Source: Clostridia bacterium
GTDB lineage: Bacteria; Bacillota; Clostridia; Oscillospirales; Acutalibacteraceae
Direction of reading: 5' to 3'
DNA length: 7,615 nucleotides
Assembly (NCBI GenBank): GCA_017501865.1
Contig: JAFVWD010000372.1
Span: forward strand, 1-7,615
The position numbers were made by a program, and so were the translations under genes. The notes below the pieces were generated by a model. The model was not told the DNA's origin, did no database searches, and saw only the letters and a program-made list of their open reading frames with translations. Shown here piece after piece: positions 1 through 7,500 of the stretch; position 1 is the first letter of the stretch; the number at the start of each line of letters is the position of its first letter.

Positions 1-209
1 TAGGAGTAATTGAATTAGGTGCAACAGATTCAGCAGCATTTTCACAAAAGGGTATTTCTGCAGCAACATTTGTTGCAATGAATCCGGAGCCGTCACGATA
101 TTATCATACAAGACTTGATAATATAGATATGATAAAACCACAGGCAATAGATGCAGGTGTAAAAATAGCACTTGAAACTGTGTTCTTATATGATGAAAAA
201 GGAATATAA
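1..209 (+). CDS. M28 family zinc aminopeptidase, C-terminal fragment
   Basis: This is the 3' end of a gene whose start lies left of the window; the reading frame begins at base 3 and stops with TAA at 207-209, leaving 68 residues. The fragment contains GATDSAAF, then GISAATF, then YYHTRLDN with the histidine at codon 105-107. In M28 peptidases a late YHT..D motif supplies the last zinc ligand, and the preceding D..AF..GI segment is also typical. Family members remove N-terminal amino acids from peptides using two zinc ions. The upstream metal ligands and any signal peptide are not visible, so substrate and location cannot be judged. The stop codon is 4 bases before the ATG of the next gene, so the two are probably co-transcribed. 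The family call is firm for such a short piece; the subfamily is unknown. Confidence 0.75.
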   Translation, partial: GVIELGATDSAAFSQKGISAATFVAMNPEPSRYYHTRLDNIDMIKPQAIDAGVKIALETVFLYDEKGI

Positions 210-213
210 TTTT

Positions 214-1254
214 ATGAATCCACAAAACCGCAATCATAAATTAGAGGGTAACGGTGCCTTGCTCGATGCAAACGGTGTGCTTCGAGAAGCAGGTTGGGCT
301 AACAGCCTTGTGTACGAGTACTCGCGTGCAATGGTAAAAGCAAATAAAAGCAGACTTAAAGAATGGGATTATTATCACGTTATCGACAGTGAAGGTAAAT
401 ATGCACTTTCATTTACTTTTGCAGATAACGGTTACATGGGGCTTGTAGACTGTTCGGTTTTTGATTTTGTTACAAAAGAAAAATTTTCTGCAACAGAAAT
501 CCCTATTATGCCAATGGGTAAGCTGAATTTACCCGCAACAAGTGAAAAGGGTGACATCTCATTTAAAAATAAAGGCTGCGAATTTCATATAGACAGAACT
601 GAAGACGGCAGACATTTTTACTGCAGATTTGAGAGAACATTCAATCATACGGAAATAACGGCAGATGTTTATCTTTGCCAGCCGCCGATGGATACAATGG
701 TAATAGCTACCCCCTGGAAAGATAATAAAAAAGCCTTTTACTATAATCAGAAAATTCCGTGTATGAGAGCGAAGGGGTCGGTAACCGTTAAGGGAAGAAC
801 CTACACCTTTGACGACAGTAAGGATTTTGGTATTCTCGATTGGGGTAGAGGAGTCTGGACATATGACAATGTCTGGTTCTGGGGAATAGGCAGCGGCATT
901 GTAAACGGTAAGCCTTTCGGGTATAACATAGGTTATGGCTTTGGTGATACAACCGCGGCGAGCGAAAATATGCTTTTTTATGACGGGAAATGCCATAAAT
1001 TAGATTTAGTGGATTTCGGTATTCCTACAGGCAATGTTATGAATACGTGGTATATGACTTCTAATGATAACCGCTTTACTATGCAGTTTACTCCATTCTT
1101 CAATGACAGAACTGATATAAGTGTTGGTGTTATGTCACAGCATGCAGATAAATTATTTGGTATGCTTAACGGTACAGCGGTTTTAGATGACGGTACAGAA
1201 TTAAAAATAGAAAATTTACCCGTTTTCCACGAAAAAGTGCACAATAAATGGTAA
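214..1254 (+). CDS. DUF2804 family protein
   Basis: A complete 346-residue protein of unknown biochemical role. The frame is open back to a TTG at 172, but the ATG at 214 is preferred: it lies just after the stop of the peptidase gene, has AAAGGA at 198-203 as ribosome binding site about 10 bases upstream, and puts the family's characteristic N-terminus at the right place. An in-frame ATG pair at 190/193 would overlap the upstream gene and has no good ribosome binding site. Hallmarks I recognise as DUF2804-like are LLDANGVLREAGWA at about residues 16-29, the KEWDYY block at 49-54, and DWGRG at 209-213 followed by an aromatic-rich VWTYDNVWFWG stretch. There is no signal peptide or membrane segment, so it is probably cytoplasmic. 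Length fits the family. Nothing visible links it functionally to the peptidase beyond adjacency. The family call is confident; the function is unknown. Confidence 0.85.
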   Translation: MNPQNRNHKLEGNGALLDANGVLREAGWANSLVYEYSRAMVKANKSRLKEWDYYHVIDSEGKYALSFTFADNGYMGLVDCSVFDFVTKEKFSATEIPIMPMGKLNLPATSEKGDISFKNKGCEFHIDRTEDGRHFYCRFERTFNHTEITADVYLCQPPMDTMVIATPWKDNKKAFYYNQKIPCMRAKGSVTVKGRTYTFDDSKDFGILDWGRGVWTYDNVWFWGIGSGIVNGKPFGYNIGYGFGDTTAASENMLFYDGKCHKLDLVDFGIPTGNVMNTWYMTSNDNRFTMQFTPFFNDRTDISVGVMSQHADKLFGMLNGTAVLDDGTELKIENLPVFHEKVHNKW

Positions 1255-1282
1255 TTAATTTAATATGGATTTTAAAAAGGAA

Positions 1283-1324
1283 AACCTGTCGTTCTCAGCT
1301 TGTAACAGCTCAGAATGACAGGTT
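1283..1324 (+). terminator. Hairpin, probable transcription terminator after DUF2804 gene
   Basis: The arms AACCTGTC (1283-1290) and GACAGGTT (1317-1324) are perfectly complementary. Inside them TTCT/AGAA and AGCT/AGCT also pair, interrupted by a G-T wobble and one C-C mismatch, around a 6-base loop TGTAAC (1301-1306). The right arm is followed by GTTTTG, a short and imperfect T tract, so it is not a textbook intrinsic terminator. A-rich sequence upstream of the left arm (AAAAAGGAAAA) means it could also act in the other direction. Its position 28 bases after the DUF2804 stop and before the next promoter region supports the terminator reading. Confidence 0.65.
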
Positions 1325-1507
1325 GTTTTGATTTGTAAATTGATAATATGCTTTTAATAATTCTTTTGGAAAAATATTTTTATAAATTGACTTTTTATAC
1401 AAAAAAATATAAGTAAATTTATACAATTAAACACTTTGTAAAATATGCTCGTTGTGGTAAAATTATTAAATGTAATATTATATTCAGATTTCTCGGAGGT
1501 AGATGTT
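1325..1507 (+). promoter_or_regulatory. Promoter and leader region of the envelope operon
   Basis: No gene is supported here. The best promoter candidate is TTGTAA (1436-1441), a 16-base spacer and TAAAAT (1458-1463), preceded by TG one base upstream, making an extended -10 element (TGGTAAAAT). It would give a leader of roughly 35-40 bases before the preferred TTG start at 1508. A second, weaker candidate is TTGACT (1387-1392) with TATAAG (1408-1413), but its 15-base spacer is short. The 9-mer TTTATACAA occurs twice, at 1394-1402 and 1418-1426, 24 bases apart; it could be an operator, or chance in DNA this AT-rich. I see no riboswitch or leader peptide. Confidence 0.4.
1494..1500 (+). promoter_or_regulatory. 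Shine-Dalgarno CGGAGGT deciding a TTG start
   Basis: This is the only strong ribosome binding site near the gene. It lies 7 bases before an in-frame TTG at 1508. The longer open frame from ATG 1445 has no comparable site, and that ATG falls between the two halves of the best candidate promoter. An ATG at 1503 is out of frame and meets a stop within a few codons. Confidence 0.65.
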
Positions 1508-3181
1508 TTGGGAGTTAAAAAAGAATTGATTTTCCTGAAAATTCTGTTACTTATCAGTGTTCTGTGTGTTGGCGGATTTCATATTTTTTCGTCAGCAGCT
1601 TTGACACTTTTATCGGCAGGTTTTGTAATTTATAAATTGTCAAAAAAAGATGCGCCGAAGCTCACGGTTAATTTGGTTTTAATAACACTTACACTTGTAA
1701 CCGTGTCATATCTTTTTGTTAGTCTGTGGGCAGTTGATAGTGGTACGGCAATCTATGGATTTATAAAGTATCTTCCCATAGTATTTTTCAGTATAGCGGT
1801 AGGGTTTTACACTCATGATGAACGGCGTGACATACTTTCATCTGTACCGCTTATTTCTGTAACAACCGGTTACTTATCATTTGCTTTGTCATTTGTACCA
1901 AAGCTTGAAGAGTGGCTTCTGGTAGCAGAACGTTTAGGTGGATTTTTTCAGTCTCCGAACATCTTTGCAACCTTCAGCTTAGTGGGCCTTGTAATTTTAA
2001 TAACATCAGAAAAGCTCGACATAAAAAAATGGATTCTTATTGTTGCATCCATTGTTTTAATTTTCCTTTCAGGAAGCCGTACTGTTTTCATATTGCTGGC
2101 ACTTGTTGTTTTCGTTATGTTCTTTAAACTTAAAAGTAAGAAAACAAAAATTGCTATAGCTTCAATATTTGCCACTTTTATAGTTATAGGTGTCATAGTT
2201 GCGGCTGTAACCGACAGCTTCCAGACCTTCGGCAGATTTTTAACCATTTCAGTAAATTCAAGTACCTTCTTAGGAAGACTTTTATATTTTAAAGATGCAA
2301 TTCCCGTTATTTTCAAAAATCCGTTCGGTATGGGGTATTACGGTTATTACTTCTCGCAGGGCTCATTTCAGACGGGTGTTTATTCTGTAGCATTTGTTCA
2401 TAATACTGTTCTTCAGTTTTTGTTGGATATAGGCTTTATTCCCACGATTTTTTTCTGTGTAACAATAGCTACCTCGTTTTTCTCTTCAAAAATGAATTTT
2501 ACCGAGAAGTTTGTGCTTGCAGTAATTTTCGTACATAGTCTTGTCGATTTTGATTTACAGTTTATAACAATTTTCTTCGTTCTTATTCTGACACTTGATT
2601 TTGATGTCTGGATAGTAAAGAGCATAAAGCTTCCGAGAGCTGTTCCGGCAGTTGTTTCAGTACCGCTCGTTTTACTCAGCATATATTTTGCTGTTATAAA
2701 CCTATTCTTCCTTAACAGTGATTTTAAAATGGTTGAAAAAATATATGGTAACGATACTATGTCTAAAATGTATCTGCTTCAGACAGAGGAAGACGGTGCT
2801 TTGGCTTATGAGTATGCAAATTACATAGCAGATAAAAACGGTTACCTGGCAATAGCTTACGATTACAAAGCAAATTCAGCTTTTGTAAACGGCGATTTTG
2901 AAAAGGTTATAGAGTACAAAACGAAGGCGCTGGAGTGTTCGCCATATGATTTGAACGAATATCTCGATTATCTTGATAAACTTTATGTAGGTATTTCGCT
3001 TTATTATGAAGCAGGTGATTACGAAAGTGCACAATTCTGCATCACCAAAGCCAAAAGTGTGCCGAAAATGTTGGCAAAGCTGAAAAAAGAAACAAGCTCA
3101 ATTGCATGGAAGATTCAGGACAAACCACAGTTAGAGTTACCTGAGGAATATAAAGAAACCCTTAAAGAACTGACAAGTTGA
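1508..3181 (+). CDS. O-antigen ligase/polymerase (Wzy_C) family membrane protein with TPR-like tail
   Basis: A 557-residue protein when started at TTG 1508; ATG 1445 would add 21 residues but has weaker support. Roughly residues 8-400 are a polytopic membrane domain with about ten or more hydrophobic segments. Signatures of the Wzy_C/O-antigen ligase family are visible: RLGGFFQSPN (142-151), SGSR (188-191) at the end of a membrane segment, a large loop (about 233-297), then VHNTVLQFLLDIG (297-309). Family members transfer or polymerise lipid-linked glycans on the outer face of the membrane. After the last membrane segment, residues 402-557 are soluble and helical, with two TPR-like units at about 450-481 (GDFEKVIEYKTKALECSPYD) and 492-521 (AGDYESAQFCITKAK), suggesting a protein-docking tail. 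It is the first gene of a probable three-gene operon, 35 bases before the PBP gene. In a one-membrane organism its product could be a cell-wall or surface polysaccharide rather than O-antigen; substrate and polarity (ligase versus polymerase) cannot be read from sequence. Confidence 0.75.
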   Translation: MGVKKELIFLKILLLISVLCVGGFHIFSSAALTLLSAGFVIYKLSKKDAPKLTVNLVLITLTLVTVSYLFVSLWAVDSGTAIYGFIKYLPIVFFSIAVGFYTHDERRDILSSVPLISVTTGYLSFALSFVPKLEEWLLVAERLGGFFQSPNIFATFSLVGLVILITSEKLDIKKWILIVASIVLIFLSGSRTVFILLALVVFVMFFKLKSKKTKIAIASIFATFIVIGVIVAAVTDSFQTFGRFLTISVNSSTFLGRLLYFKDAIPVIFKNPFGMGYYGYYFSQGSFQTGVYSVAFVHNTVLQFLLDIGFIPTIFFCVTIATSFFSSKMNFTEKFVLAVIFVHSLVDFDLQFITIFFVLILTLDFDVWIVKSIKLPRAVPAVVSVPLVLLSIYFAVINLFFLNSDFKMVEKIYGNDTMSKMYLLQTEEDGALAYEYANYIADKNGYLAIAYDYKANSAFVNGDFEKVIEYKTKALECSPYDLNEYLDYLDKLYVGISLYYEAGDYESAQFCITKAKSVPKMLAKLKKETSSIAWKIQDKPQLELPEEYKETLKELTS

Positions 3182-3216
3182 AAAATATAACCCTGAATTA
3201 CAGAAAGGTGAATTAA

Positions 3217-4581
3217 ATGAAGATTAAAAAAAGTATAGTGTTCATTGCCTGCGGTGTCATAGCAATAGGGCTTATAACAGCAGGGCTGGTAATATTGCTT
3301 AATCAACCCAATGACATAGCAGTAAAGGATTCTGAGGGTAATGTGTTTGCGACATTTACATACGTTGACTCAGAGGTGGCTTTGAATATTGAAAATGAGT
3401 CTTTGAAGGAGTCTGCTTATATAGCATTTGAAGAGGCAGTAGGCAAAATTGCAGACAAATATAACCTTGAAGAAGGTGAAGCTGTAAAAAAACTGTTTAA
3501 ATCTGCCGATTGTATTAACACTACACTTCAGACAGAGTTGGTCAATAACCTGAAAAGCAGTGTTGAAAAAAATAATATAACAGCAAATACCTCTTTGGTG
3601 TTGATGAATGCCGAGGGAGAAATTCTTGCCGGTTATTCAAATTCAGAAAAAAATGAGGCTTTTTGTAACTACAAAACGTATTTGGGTTCAACTATAAAGC
3701 CACTCAGCATTTACGCACCTGCAATAGAAAGCGGTGAATTTTTCTGGTCAAGTACATTTGTTGATTCACCTGTGTCGGTAACGGTAAGTGAAACGGGTGA
3801 AAAATCTGACTGGCCACGAAATTCGGATGGGAAGTACACAGAGGAAAATATAACTCTTTGTAATGCACTGGCATTTTCTACAAATACAATAGCGGTAAAG
3901 CTTTTACAGGAATATGGTGTAAACAAGTCTATAAATGTTCTCGAAGAAAAATTCGGACTCAATGTTGATTTTGAAAAGAGTAAAGCTGAGCTGAACGGTG
4001 AAAATGAAGTTCTTGCGGCTATAGGTCTCGGATATCTTTACGGCGGGGCATCAAACATTGAGCTTGCCGGCAGCTATCAGGTTTTCCTGAATGATGGTTA
4101 TTATACAAAGCCTCATTGTGTTGAAGCAATAACAAACAACGAAAACGATGTTGTTGAAATAAAATATAAGAAAAAAAGACTTTTTTCATCGGGAACAGCA
4201 GGTGTTATGCAAAAAATGCTCAGAAATGTTGTTATCGGCGGAACAGGAACCGATGCAAGAATTAAAGATATTCAGGTCTGCGGTAAAACAGGAACTACCG
4301 AAGAAAATTCAGATAACTGGTTCGTGGGCTTTACACCTGAGTATATTTGCTCTGTTTACCACGCAACTGAAAGCACACGAGGCAATTTATGCCCTAAGCT
4401 TTTTTCAGATGCTGTAAAGGATATACCGCATACAGAAACCGAGTTTAAAACAAGCAATAGTATAACAAGACAACCGTATTGTGAGAAAACAGGTTTGTTA
4501 ATAGGTGAAGGCTGCAAAGACGGTAACCTGGGTTATTTCAGTAAAAAAAGTGTGCCCGTAATGTGCACACAGTGTAAATGA
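3217..4581 (+). CDS. Class A-derived penicillin-binding transpeptidase lacking an intact GT51 domain
   Basis: A 454-residue membrane-anchored transpeptidase that would cross-link peptidoglycan stems outside the cell. The ATG at 3217 has AAAGG (3204-3208) 8 bases upstream. Residues 6-28 form a single membrane segment. The catalytic triad of motifs is intact: STIK at 158-161 (nucleophile Ser158), STN at 221-223 and KTG at 357-359, followed by NWFVGFTPEY. The C-terminus carries four cysteines (422, 433, 450, 453) in the arrangement CEKTG...GC...VPVMCTQC seen in many class A PBPs. Upstream of the transpeptidase, CINTTLQTELVNNL (99-112) resembles the usual linker leading into this domain. A normal class A PBP would have a complete GT51 glycosyltransferase of roughly 170 residues before this linker; here there are only about 70 residues, including DSEGNVFATF (38-47) and LKESAYIAFEEA (63-74), which look like the start of a GT51 domain that then breaks off. 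It should therefore depend on another enzyme for glycan chains. Confidence 0.85.
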   Translation: MKIKKSIVFIACGVIAIGLITAGLVILLNQPNDIAVKDSEGNVFATFTYVDSEVALNIENESLKESAYIAFEEAVGKIADKYNLEEGEAVKKLFKSADCINTTLQTELVNNLKSSVEKNNITANTSLVLMNAEGEILAGYSNSEKNEAFCNYKTYLGSTIKPLSIYAPAIESGEFFWSSTFVDSPVSVTVSETGEKSDWPRNSDGKYTEENITLCNALAFSTNTIAVKLLQEYGVNKSINVLEEKFGLNVDFEKSKAELNGENEVLAAIGLGYLYGGASNIELAGSYQVFLNDGYYTKPHCVEAITNNENDVVEIKYKKKRLFSSGTAGVMQKMLRNVVIGGTGTDARIKDIQVCGKTGTTEENSDNWFVGFTPEYICSVYHATESTRGNLCPKLFSDAVKDIPHTETEFKTSNSITRQPYCEKTGLLIGEGCKDGNLGYFSKKSVPVMCTQCK

Positions 4582-4586
4582 GGAGG
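4581..4586 (+). promoter_or_regulatory. Shine-Dalgarno AGGAGG overlapping the PBP stop codon
   Basis: A perfect AGGAGG begins at the last base of the PBP stop codon (TGA 4579-4581) and sits 6 bases before the ATG at 4593. The arrangement indicates one transcript and probably coupled translation of the PBP and LRR genes. Confidence 0.8.
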
Positions 4587-4592
4587 CAAATT

Positions 4593-7500
4593 ATGAAGAT
4601 GGAAACGAGCATAAGAATTTTAAAAAGATTAATGTCTTTGGTTCTTAGTGTCTGCATTGTTTTTTGTGGTGTAGCAACAACTGCGTTTGCAACGGAGGAT
4701 GATACTGTACTCATAACTGATGTTGAGTATACCTTGCCTGTAGGGGAATATCAATTTACCGCTACTAATGACGGTTGGTATAAGCTTGAGTCAACAGATG
4801 GCGGTGACCCATATATAAATGTAGCATTGAACGGTGACGAGGATGCTTCATATAGTGATGATGATTACGGAGTTGACAATAACTTTAGATGCTTTATTGA
4901 AATGAGTTCAGGGGATGTTGCTACACTCAGACTCACAAATTATAATGATGAAGATTTAACAGAAATAACATTCACCATTACTTACGTTGGTACTGAAAGA
5001 CCTGACGACAGTTGGGGCGATATTGATGATGACTACGATTACGATGAACCTGAAACTGTTACCGAAAACGGATTTACAGCAACTGTTACAGGTGACACCT
5101 GTGAAATTACTTCTATTGATGAAAGTGCTGTAGTTAATAATGTTTTGAGTGTTCCGGAAACAATCAGCGGTTATTATGTAGAAGAGCTCTACATATGGGG
5201 CGAGTACCCCGTAGATTATGTGAAGATAATTAATCTTCCTTCTTCTTTAAAGGTGATTCCGTATTTTGATGATTGGAATAATCTCAGCGAAATCAATATT
5301 GCGGAGAATAATGCCAACTATACCTCAGTAAACGGTGTGGTATATAACAAGGCTATGACAGAAGTTGTTTGCGTGCCGACTTCCTTTAACGGTGTGTTCT
5401 TTATTCCTCGTAATTTAGAAAATCTTGTTTTAAGAGATTGTGAACCTCAGTCATTTGAAATTGAAGAAGGAAACCGACATTTTTCTTTAAGAAACGGAAT
5501 ACTTTGTAATTACGGCGGAACAATCTTTATAAAAGCCTCAAAGCAAATGCCGTCAGAATTCGTTTTAATTGGCGGAGTAACTGTTGAACCGGGATGCTTT
5601 TCAGGCTCCGAGCTTTCATCTTTGACAATTTCTTCAGATGTTACTTCAATAAGCTATGCATCATTTGCAGGCTGCAGTAAGCTTACCTCAGTTAATATTC
5701 CGGGTACAGTTAAAACTATTGGAGGTGCTGCTTTTGCTGGTTGCTCAAATTTACAAGAGGTTGTTTTATCAAACGGTGTATCTCGTATAAGCTTACGGGC
5801 TTTCAAAAATTGTACCTCGCTCACAAGTGTAACACTTCCTGACACTGTGAAGTATATAGGAAATGGCGCTTTTGCTTACTGTACTTCACTCACAGGAATT
5901 AAAATTCCAGATAGTACAAGAAATATACAACAAGGTGTTTTCAACGGTTGTACTTCACTTACAAGTGTAATAATTCCTGATAGTGTAACAAGCATAGGCG
6001 TGATGGCATTCAAAGGTTGTACTTCACTTACAGGTATAACAATTCCTGATAGTGTAACAAGCATAGAAACGGAGGCTTTTGAAAAATGCACTTCACTCAC
6101 AAGTGTAACAATTCCCGATAGTGTAACAAATATAGACAACTCTGCTTTCCGTAATTGCACTTCACTCACAAGTGTAACAATACCTGAGAGTGTAACGAGT
6201 ATAGGTAGTAGTGCTTTCGAGGATTGCACTTCACTCGCAAGTATAACAATCCCTGAGAGTGTAAAAGAAATAGGTTGGTATGCTTTTAGTGGTTGTAAAT
6301 CACTCGAAAGGGTAACAATTCCGGATGGTATAACATCTTTAAGCTCCGGCATTTTCAAAAATTGTGAATCTTTAAAAATTATGTCAAGCGATTCTTCGTC
6401 TACGGATGAGGTTGTATATGTTCCGGCATCTGTTACGGGCATGGCTTATGATGCTCATTTCTTAAACTGCAAATCAATTAAATCTGTTGTTCTTCAGGAG
6501 GGCTTGAAGAGTATAGGCGTTACCTCCTTCGGCGGTTGTACAGCTCTTACAGATATAACTATTCCGAACAGTATTGAATTTATATACCCGGGTGCGTTCA
6601 GCGGATGCTCTGCACTTACAAATATAACAATAGGTGACGGTGCAAGCGGTTTCAGCGCTGATGCTTTTAAGGATACAGCTTATTATAACAATGAAGCAAA
6701 TTGGGAAAACGGTGTTTTATATATAGGTAACCATTTGGTAAAAGCAAAATCTACAATTGCGGGCAATTACGCAGTAAAGCCGGGAACAAAATCAATTGCC
6801 GAAGATGCTTTTAAGAATTGTATATCGCTTACAGGGGTAACAATTCCGGATAGCGTAATCAATATAGGAGACTATGCTTTCGAGGGTTGTACTTCACTCG
6901 CAAATATAATAATACCTGACGGTGTAGTAAATGTAGGAAGAAATGCCTTTGCTGATACAGGATACTATAACAATGCTTCAAATTGGGAAAACGATGTTTT
7001 ATATATAGGTAATTATTTAGTAGAAGCAAGGGACGAAATTTCAGGTGCGTATACAGTAAAGAACGGTACGAGAAGCATTTTAATTGATGCTTTTAATGGT
7101 TGTGCTTCACTCGCGGGTATAACATTACCGGATAGTGTAACAAGTATAGGTGAGAGTGCCTTTATGGGTTGTTCTTCACTTGCAAGTTTAACAATACCTG
7201 AGAGTGTAACGAGTGTAGGTAGTTCTGCTTTCAATAGTTGCTCTTCACTCACAAGTGTAACAATTCCAAATGGTATAACACACTTGGGAAACGGTACTTT
7301 TAGTGGTTGTTCTTCACTCGCAAGCTTAACGATTCCTGTTAGTGTAACAAGTATAGGTGGTTGGGTTTTCAGTGGTTGTTCATCCCTTACAAGTATAACG
7401 ATACCTGCCGGAGTAACAAGCATTGAAAATGCTACTTTTTATAGTTGCTCTTCACTCACAAATATAACAATCCCTGACAGCGTAATGAGTATAGGTGATT

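Noticed and set aside
559..996. 145-codon reverse-strand open frame inside the DUF2804 gene
   Set aside because: It lies wholly within a gene with clear family motifs and has no recognisable protein features.
1445..1507. N-terminal extension of the Wzy_C protein from ATG 1445
   Set aside because: No ribosome binding site precedes it, it overlaps the best promoter candidate, and CGGAGGT at 1494-1500 points to TTG 1508.
1948..2316. 122-codon reverse-strand open frame inside the Wzy_C gene
   Set aside because: The + strand encodes the family's conserved membrane segments and motifs here; the reverse frame is a shadow.
5808..6359. Variable region of a diversity-generating retroelement
   Set aside because: Differences between units are not biased to adenine positions, and no reverse transcriptase or template repeat is visible in the window.
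5876..6442. 188-codon reverse-strand open frame across the LRR repeats, itself repetitive (LSGIVTLVSEVQ-like units)
   Set aside because: It is the complement of the 69-bp repeats. The periodicity keeps one reverse frame free of stops, and it has no independent start context or ribosome binding site.
7013..7423. 136-codon reverse-strand open frame in LRR block 4
   Set aside because: Same cause as the reverse frame in block 1: a stop-free complement of the LRR array, and the + strand frame is clearly the coding one.
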